DNA of 31,342 nt from the IMG/VR virus record IMGVR_UViG_3300042356_001153, positions 1 through 31,342 of that record; one strand, 5' to 3'. Positions 27,071 through 31,342 of this stretch are shown piece after piece (positions within the stretch are counted from its first letter, which is position 1; each line of letters begins with the position of its first letter). Both the position numbers and the translations under genes were made by a program. The notes beneath the pieces were generated by a model. It did no database searches, was not told the origin of the DNA, and saw nothing but the letters and a program-made list of their open reading frames with translations. The DNA is from a virus.

Positions 27071-27916
27071 TTAGAATGGTAAATCTTCGTCGATTTCATC
27101 ATTAACTTGTGGGTCAGCATAAACTTCAGTTTTAGCTTTAGAACCACCAAATGATTCTTCACTTTCAGTTGAGTCACCGTAAGTGTATTTACCCAATTCA
27201 GTATTCCATTTTGGAGTTTCTCCACGAGCGATTGCTTCAAGATACTCAACAGGTTTTTTAGAGTAAACGTCTCTCCAAGTTAACTCATCGTTAGCCCAAG
27301 ATTTTTTAGTTTCCTCATCTTCGTGTAAAGGAGCTGGGTCATCATACATAATTGTTTGAATAACAGTGTACTCTTTACCTTTAGGAGTTTTAGCTTTAGC
27401 CAATTCAAGGATTAAATCACGACCTTTTTCAGAATCAGTAACATCACCCTTATTTCTCCAAATAGGAATGATTTTATCTAAAATCCCTTCATTTTTATAG
27501 TTGTGTTTAAAACGCCAGAATTTAGGACCATCTTGTTCGTTATCACGGTCAATAACTTTAACGATGTAGAACTTACGAGATTTATATTCTGAAGCCAATT
27601 TTTTATCACCTTCAATTAATAATTCTTCATACACCTCATTTAACGGTGAACGTTCATTATCCATCGCTGGGTCGTATAATTTAATATACTTACCATCAAT
27701 CAACATTTCGTGAAACATTGCCTCTTTAAAAGGTGAGGAACCGTCTGTCGTTGGGAGAATTCTAAGTCTTTTTTGACCTTGTTTTTCATTATCACCTAAG
27801 ATAGCCGCAAAGTATCTTTTCATTCTCTCTTCTTGAGACATTTTTGGGGTAAAGTTACCCGTTTGTTGTGCTTTCTCGTACTGAGCTAACACCGCATCTA
27901 AACTGTTTGTCGCCAT
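27071..27916 (-). CDS. 32: Single-stranded DNA-binding protein, T4 gp32-like
   Basis: A 281-aa gp32-type SSB that coats single strands during replication and recombination. The OB-fold starts near residue 48 with Lys-Arg-Leu-Arg-Ile-Leu-Pro, and a typical Phe-Trp-Arg-Phe-Lys-His strand follows later. T4 gp32 binds zinc with a His and three Cys, in a Cys-Pro-x-Cys-Glu context. The aligned segment here reads Ser90-Pro-Leu-Asn-Glu94, and the whole protein has no cysteine, so the zinc site is lost. The C-terminus is acidic and ends Asp-Glu-Ile-Asp-Glu-Asp-Leu-Pro-Phe, resembling the bacterial SSB tip (E. coli DDDIPF) more than T4 gp32. The gene stands alone between a consensus promoter and a terminator, as expected for a highly made protein. 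Confidence 0.85.
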   Translation of the reverse strand: MATNSLDAVLAQYEKAQQTGNFTPKMSQEERMKRYFAAILGDNEKQGQKRLRILPTTDGSSPFKEAMFHEMLIDGKYIKLYDPAMDNERSPLNEVYEELLIEGDKKLASEYKSRKFYIVKVIDRDNEQDGPKFWRFKHNYKNEGILDKIIPIWRNKGDVTDSEKGRDLILELAKAKTPKGKEYTVIQTIMYDDPAPLHEDEETKKSWANDELTWRDVYSKKPVEYLEAIARGETPKWNTELGKYTYGDSTESEESFGGSKAKTEVYADPQVNDEIDEDLPF

Positions 27917-27946
27917 AAATTTTAATTTATTTTATTTGTTTATCTA

Positions 27947-27975
27947 ATTATAAGTCCGCCATATTGTATTGTCAA
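27947..27975 (-). promoter_or_regulatory. Consensus sigma70-type promoter for gp32
   Basis: On the minus strand TTGACA (27970-27975) and TATAAT (27947-27952) are separated by exactly 17 bases. This is a perfect match to the classic housekeeping-sigma consensus. Transcription would start near 27940, leaving an AT-rich leader of about 24 bases before the gp32 ATG at 27916. It sits immediately after the terminator of the previous unit. Bacteroidota hosts use a different consensus (TTTG and TAnnTTTG), to which this site is only a partial match. Confidence 0.8.
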
Positions 27976-27985
27976 ATCGTAAGGG

Positions 27986-28018
27986 AAAAAAAACTTGTTT
28001 TTTTATAACAAGTTTTTT
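27986..28018 (-). terminator. Rho-independent terminator after the 228-aa gene
   Basis: A 12-bp stem pairs AAAAAACTTGTT (27988-27999) with AACAAGTTTTTT (28007-28018) around a 7-base loop. It has an adjoining T-run on the minus strand. It starts about 15 bases past the stop of the 228-aa gene and directly precedes the gp32 promoter. The stem is AT-rich, with only four G or C bases, but has the right form and place. Confidence 0.75.
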
Positions 28019-28032
28019 CTCTTACTTATAGA

Positions 28033-28719
28033 TTAGTATTTTGTTTTAAAAACATTATCCTCTTCACCGTCACCGGTAAAATCACTAAATGTTTTTTGTA
28101 TTTCTTTAGGTGAAAAATCTTCAACATCATCTTTAGTTAAGATATATTCATCTCTACCTAATTTTTCAAAATCCTCTTCTTTATCTTCAAAATATTGAGA
28201 TAATTTTTGATTAAATGGTCCAGAATCTAAAGTTCTAAGTTCCATTTTTTCTTCAGGTGATTTTTGTCTATATTTTTCAACTTTAGCCTCTAAACTATTT
28301 AATTGATTAACGATATTATCCATCTCACCTAATTTACTTTCCAAATTTTCTAAGTGAGAAAATAATTGTTGGAAGTACTCTTCTTGTTTTTCCTCAACAT
28401 TCTTTTGACTATTAACTAATTCAGTAACGTCTAATTCTTTTTTATTATCACTTTTTTCATCGTCACCAACTTTTTCAACATCAGGGTCATTTTCAATATC
28501 TACAGGTTGAGGTACATCACCTGTTGGTGCTGCGGGTGCTGGTGGTGCTCCTGCCGCTAATGGGTCCGCAGGTGGTGCTCCTGCCGCTAATGGGTCCGCA
28601 GGTGGTGCCGCCGCTAATGGGTCTTCCACAGGTGGTGGAGGTAATTCTTGTTCGTTAATATATCTATTAATCGAATTAAATCGTGTAATCTCTTCTAATA
28701 TTTTTTTATCTACGCTCAT
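28033..28719 (-). CDS. Pro/Ala-repeat and coiled-coil protein of unknown function, 228 aa
   Basis: Not recognised. The N-terminal helix (residues 1-25, ILEEITRFNSINRYINEQ) is followed by a Pro/Ala-rich linker (26-65). That linker contains the ten-residue unit ADPLAAGAPP twice exactly, plus a shorter variant. Residues 75-100 are acidic, and about 104-152 is a likely coiled coil (heptads of Leu/Ile/Val). The acidic C-terminal part (about 165-228) ends near a Lys-Thr-Lys-Tyr. The linker is GC-rich compared with the rest of the window because of tandem DNA copies. The layout (helix, flexible spacer, coiled coil, acidic domain) suits a scaffolding, tether or virion connector role, but nothing identifies it. 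It follows the 74-aa gene with a gap of 2 bases and ends at a terminator. Confidence 0.5.
   Translation of the reverse strand: MSVDKKILEEITRFNSINRYINEQELPPPPVEDPLAAAPPADPLAAGAPPADPLAAGAPPAPAAPTGDVPQPVDIENDPDVEKVGDDEKSDNKKELDVTELVNSQKNVEEKQEEYFQQLFSHLENLESKLGEMDNIVNQLNSLEAKVEKYRQKSPEEKMELRTLDSGPFNQKLSQYFEDKEEDFEKLGRDEYILTKDDVEDFSPKEIQKTFSDFTGDGEEDNVFKTKY
28541..28630. repeat. 30-bp tandem repeat encoding ADPLAAGAPP
   Basis: Two identical 30-base copies (28541-28570 and 28571-28600) are followed by a degenerate third copy (28601-28630). The length keeps the reading frame of the 228-aa gene. The tract is visibly richer in G and C than its surroundings. It looks like recent duplication by slippage or recombination, so copy number may vary between relatives. 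It is inside a gene with no spacers, so it is not a CRISPR array. Confidence 0.85.
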
Positions 28720-28721
28720 TT

Positions 28722-28946
28722 TTACCCGTTTAATAATTGTTTAACTCCATTATGTGTTTCCACTTGAACTCTTCTGTTAGTTGCCATAGTATTGTCAACT
28801 CTTTCAATAAGCCCGTCTTTCATTCTAATTGTATAACAATCACCTGTTTCTAAATCACATACTTGTTTAAATCCGTTTCCGGCATCCTTTTCAGAATATT
28901 TGGTATTCTTACCCAAATAATTATCTAATATTAATTTTGTATTCAT
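28722..28946 (-). CDS. Small hypothetical protein, 74 aa
   Basis: Not recognised. The sequence is short and mixed, with a Cys at about 30 and a second Cys at 37 (Cys-Asp-Leu-Glu-Thr-Gly-Asp-Cys), and a Val-Glu-Thr-His-Asn-Gly-Val stretch near the end. The spacing of these two Cys residues is not a standard zinc finger. The leader (28947-28987) has TATTTAT at 28963-28969. The frame is clean, it starts with ATG, and it lies in an otherwise packed region with a 2-base gap to the next gene, which supports a real gene. No function is proposed. Confidence 0.5.
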   Translation of the reverse strand: MNTKLILDNYLGKNTKYSEKDAGNGFKQVCDLETGDCYTIRMKDGLIERVDNTMATNRRVQVETHNGVKQLLNG

Positions 28947-28987
28947 AACTTTTAGTTTATTAATAAATATCTTTTACTGTGAAAAAA

Positions 28988-31333
28988 TTATAAGGTAAAA
29001 GTTATTGGGTAACTTTTATAAAAATCAGCTCTTGCATTATCTTTTGTCCCATCAGGTTTAAGAGGGGTTGTATAAATCGACACTTTGAATTTATAAGTTC
29101 CTTTTGAATCCTTTGACGGTACGTTAGAACAATCCAAATCATCTAATAAGTCTTGAAGCTCAATTATAACCTGTTGTTTATTATTTGAGATTAAGTTAGT
29201 ATTAAACTGTTGTCCCGTTCCTCTTCCCGCGGCACAATTAGCGTCAGTTTCATAATCAAAGTTAATACTAAAAATTTCTCTTGGACCATCAATTTTTGGG
29301 TCGACTGTAATCGTTAAACTTTCAAATAATGGTGGTGTTGTTTGAGCATACTTATACACATCAACTAACGGATTTAGTTTTGGTGGTGGTGAACTAACAT
29401 TACCTGATGTCGGATTAAACAATTTAATTGACTCTTCAACTTTAGTTTGAATATTTAATAATTGTGTTTTATCCATCTGACTATATACCGTTTCAGGTTT
29501 GTCATTAGAGTCATTCAATATAATAAATTTAGTAATTTCTTCCTTTGAATTGTCTTTAACCGTCACCATTCTACCCTTATATCTTTCAATTAAAAAATCA
29601 ATATTTTCATCAATACTTTTAAAAACCATAAATGGTTGTGAAACAGAATTCATTGTTTTACAGAAAAATTTCGTACTTGGTGTACTAGACCATTTACTAA
29701 TTAATGTAAGATTAGTGAAATTATTTTCATACGCTTTAAATGATGACCCATAATATGATGACAAATATAAAGACGCAAATATCACATACTTTAATTTATT
29801 ATCATCAGTAATATTCTTATTAAGAATTCTTGAAACCACTTTAGTTTGAACATCTTTAACAGTTATTGATGTTTCCGTAGGACTATCCACAGGTGTGTAT
29901 TTTTTATAATCTTCATACAATGTTTCTTTACAAGCATCCGATTCTTCAATTTTATTTTGAGTAGATAACGTTGATTGTGTTTGTGTTTGTATGTTTTGAT
30001 TAGTACCTGTACTATTCTCAAGGTTTGTCGATGGACTTGATTCTTTTTGAGTTTCAATAACTGACTTTAATAAACTTGTTTTTAATGTTTGGATGAAATC
30101 ATCAATCTTTAACACAGATGCTGTTGGTTGTCTAATACCTTCAATAGTTGTTTCAAAAACACCTGGACTTATAACGTGATTTACTTGGGTTATCATATAA
30201 GGACCGTAAAACATTGGGACGTATCTTAAATTAAAATACATTGTAGGTTGTATTAATGCGTTACCCATCATAGACACAGTACAAGTATAACTTCTGTTTT
30301 TGTAGATATTATATAATGAAATACTTTGTGTTGCAGAATTTTTACCTGAACTCATATTCGCCATCATATTTTCAACTTCAAGAGATTCCGCAGTTGCAGT
30401 TCCTGATTCTTGGCCAACACTAAAATTAAAAAATATTGATTGATTTTCAGGACCGATATCAACATTAAACCCGACAACTCTATTTGATGTTGCCCAATCT
30501 TCTTTATTTTTTTGGTCTTCCAATAACGGATTGTCAGACGCTTTAGTAATATCAAAAGCATCGTCCCTAAATTTAAAATCAACATTTTTAATTGCTAAGT
30601 ACTCACTAGGTTTACCGGCATAAGTACAAACCATTTTAGCTGACGATTGTCTAACATCAACATTTAAAAATGTACCAAACAAATTATTAGCAAATTCTAA
30701 AGTCCCCTCCAATTTTGGTGTTGGTTTTTTAACTACTTCTTGTACGTTATAAAAATTAACGTATGACGGTAAGTTCATCACAACAAAATTGTTTTCTATT
30801 AAAATTGATTCAACAAATGATAACATATCAATAGTAGGTTCACTCGAAAATAGATTATCAAGTCGAGTTTTTAACTTATAGATATCAACTAAAATTTTAT
30901 CACCAATATTTCTTGATGCCCTGTCTAATAATAACACATCTTCAAACAATGTTTTATTATTAAATTCATAACCAGCAATCCATTTATCATTTAACGATTT
31001 AAAACACTCCCAATGTTCTAATTTACCAATAGTATCAGTTATCTTAGAATTAGTTATTTGTTCGGGTGTCTGAGTAATTGACGGTAAAGCAGTTTGTAAA
31101 CGTAACATTAAATTATTCATTGCTTTATCTTGAAAATTACTTAAAGTATCTATATACTCATCAACCAACCCTTTAAAATTTTGCATGTTAAAATTTGATT
31201 TAAATGGTACATCCAATTTTAAACCTTTAGGTCTTATATATTTTGTCACTATAGGGTTGTCTTGTAACCCAAATGGACCATAATAATCAGTAATTGTATC
31301 TTCAAATAATTCTTCCTCACTATACAAAAACAT
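28988..31333 (-). CDS. Baseplate-hub-like protein, possibly incomplete at the 5' end, 781 aa
   Basis: Residues about 356-404 (Gly-Asn-Ala-Leu-Ile-Gln-Pro, Met-Phe-Tyr-Gly-Pro-Tyr-Met-Ile, Gly-x-Phe-Glu-Thr-Thr) resemble the C-terminal part of phage baseplate hub proteins (P2 gpD, T4 gp27), where the central spike complex is formed. A Ser/Thr/Gln-rich linker (about 428-465) then leads to a second region (about 512-588). There the Tyr-Glu-Asn-Asn-Phe, Gln-Pro-Phe and Phe-Lys-Ser-Ile-Asp-Glu-x-Ile pattern recalls glucosaminidase or lysozyme-like tail domains; the catalytic Glu expected early in such domains is not evident. The C-terminal 130 residues are beta-rich. ATG 31333 lies 9 bases from the window edge and the frame stays open to the edge, so the gene may begin further upstream. 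Confidence 0.55.
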   Translation of the reverse strand: MFLYSEEELFEDTITDYYGPFGLQDNPIVTKYIRPKGLKLDVPFKSNFNMQNFKGLVDEYIDTLSNFQDKAMNNLMLRLQTALPSITQTPEQITNSKITDTIGKLEHWECFKSLNDKWIAGYEFNNKTLFEDVLLLDRASRNIGDKILVDIYKLKTRLDNLFSSEPTIDMLSFVESILIENNFVVMNLPSYVNFYNVQEVVKKPTPKLEGTLEFANNLFGTFLNVDVRQSSAKMVCTYAGKPSEYLAIKNVDFKFRDDAFDITKASDNPLLEDQKNKEDWATSNRVVGFNVDIGPENQSIFFNFSVGQESGTATAESLEVENMMANMSSGKNSATQSISLYNIYKNRSYTCTVSMMGNALIQPTMYFNLRYVPMFYGPYMITQVNHVISPGVFETTIEGIRQPTASVLKIDDFIQTLKTSLLKSVIETQKESSPSTNLENSTGTNQNIQTQTQSTLSTQNKIEESDACKETLYEDYKKYTPVDSPTETSITVKDVQTKVVSRILNKNITDDNKLKYVIFASLYLSSYYGSSFKAYENNFTNLTLISKWSSTPSTKFFCKTMNSVSQPFMVFKSIDENIDFLIERYKGRMVTVKDNSKEEITKFIILNDSNDKPETVYSQMDKTQLLNIQTKVEESIKLFNPTSGNVSSPPPKLNPLVDVYKYAQTTPPLFESLTITVDPKIDGPREIFSINFDYETDANCAAGRGTGQQFNTNLISNNKQQVIIELQDLLDDLDCSNVPSKDSKGTYKFKVSIYTTPLKPDGTKDNARADFYKSYPITFTL

Positions 31334-31342
31334 AACTCTTGA

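Noticed and set aside
27055-27249. Short minus-strand frame within the gp32 C-terminal coding region
   Set aside because: It lies in another frame of gp32, has a Leu/Lys-rich nonsense-like composition and no own leader. Similar shadows occur at 6699-6920, 11795-12121, 20747-20947, 29863-30057 and 30364-30585.
28541-28630. Short tandem repeat as a CRISPR-like array
   Set aside because: The copies are directly adjacent without spacers and are in frame within a gene, so they are a coding repeat.

Overview
The window is a compact piece of a large T4-like contractile-tailed (myovirus-type) phage genome. All 19 convincing genes lie on the minus strand, so the biological reading direction runs from 31342 down to 1. 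The DNA is AT-rich, uses the standard code (TAA, TAG and TGA all end genes) and is nearly gapless; no intergenic gap exceeds about 120 bases. I see no tRNA, rRNA, CRISPR array or insertion sequence. A Bacteroidota (probably Flavobacteria-like) host is inferred from SprB-type repeats in a virion gene, other beta-sandwich domains common on Bacteroidota surfaces (PKD, carboxypeptidase-regulatory-like), and A-rich gene leaders without Shine-Dalgarno sequences.

Layout in the direction of transcription. (1) 31342-28033: a baseplate-hub-like protein (781 aa visible, possibly cut by the window edge), a 74-aa protein and a 228-aa Pro/Ala-repeat plus coiled-coil protein, closed by a terminator at 27986-28018. 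(2) 27975-27024: a self-contained unit with a consensus TTGACA-N17-TATAAT promoter, a gp32-like single-strand DNA-binding protein and a strong terminator. (3) 26999-19632: a replication, recombination and nucleotide operon of uvsX/recA-like recombinase, FEN-family 5' nuclease (T4 RNase H type), a conserved-looking 151-aa unknown, DnaB/gp41-type helicase, nrdB and nrdA, again closed by a terminator. (4) 19580-1: a baseplate and tail-adhesin operon of gp25-like and gp6-like wedge proteins, a 1919-aa giant protein with an internal hydrophobic segment, four beta-rich proteins of unknown role (one with a PKD domain), a 1024-aa protein with a gpI/TssG-like motif, a 714-aa protein made of seven SprB-like repeats, a 339-aa fibre-like protein, and the start of a GT-A-like glycosyltransferase.

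How it fits together. Units 2 and 3 supply DNA replication and recombination (strand coating, strand exchange, primer removal, unwinding) and dNTPs through an apparently active class I ribonucleotide reductase. Units 1 and 4 build the baseplate and what is probably a host-recognition apparatus made from modules typical of host surface adhesins. The most notable points are the SprB-repeat virion protein, the giant protein with a membrane-like segment, a cysteine-free gp32 whose C-terminus resembles the tip of bacterial SSB, and the isolated promoter-gp32-terminator cassette. No database search was possible; family calls rest on motifs, length and gene order.
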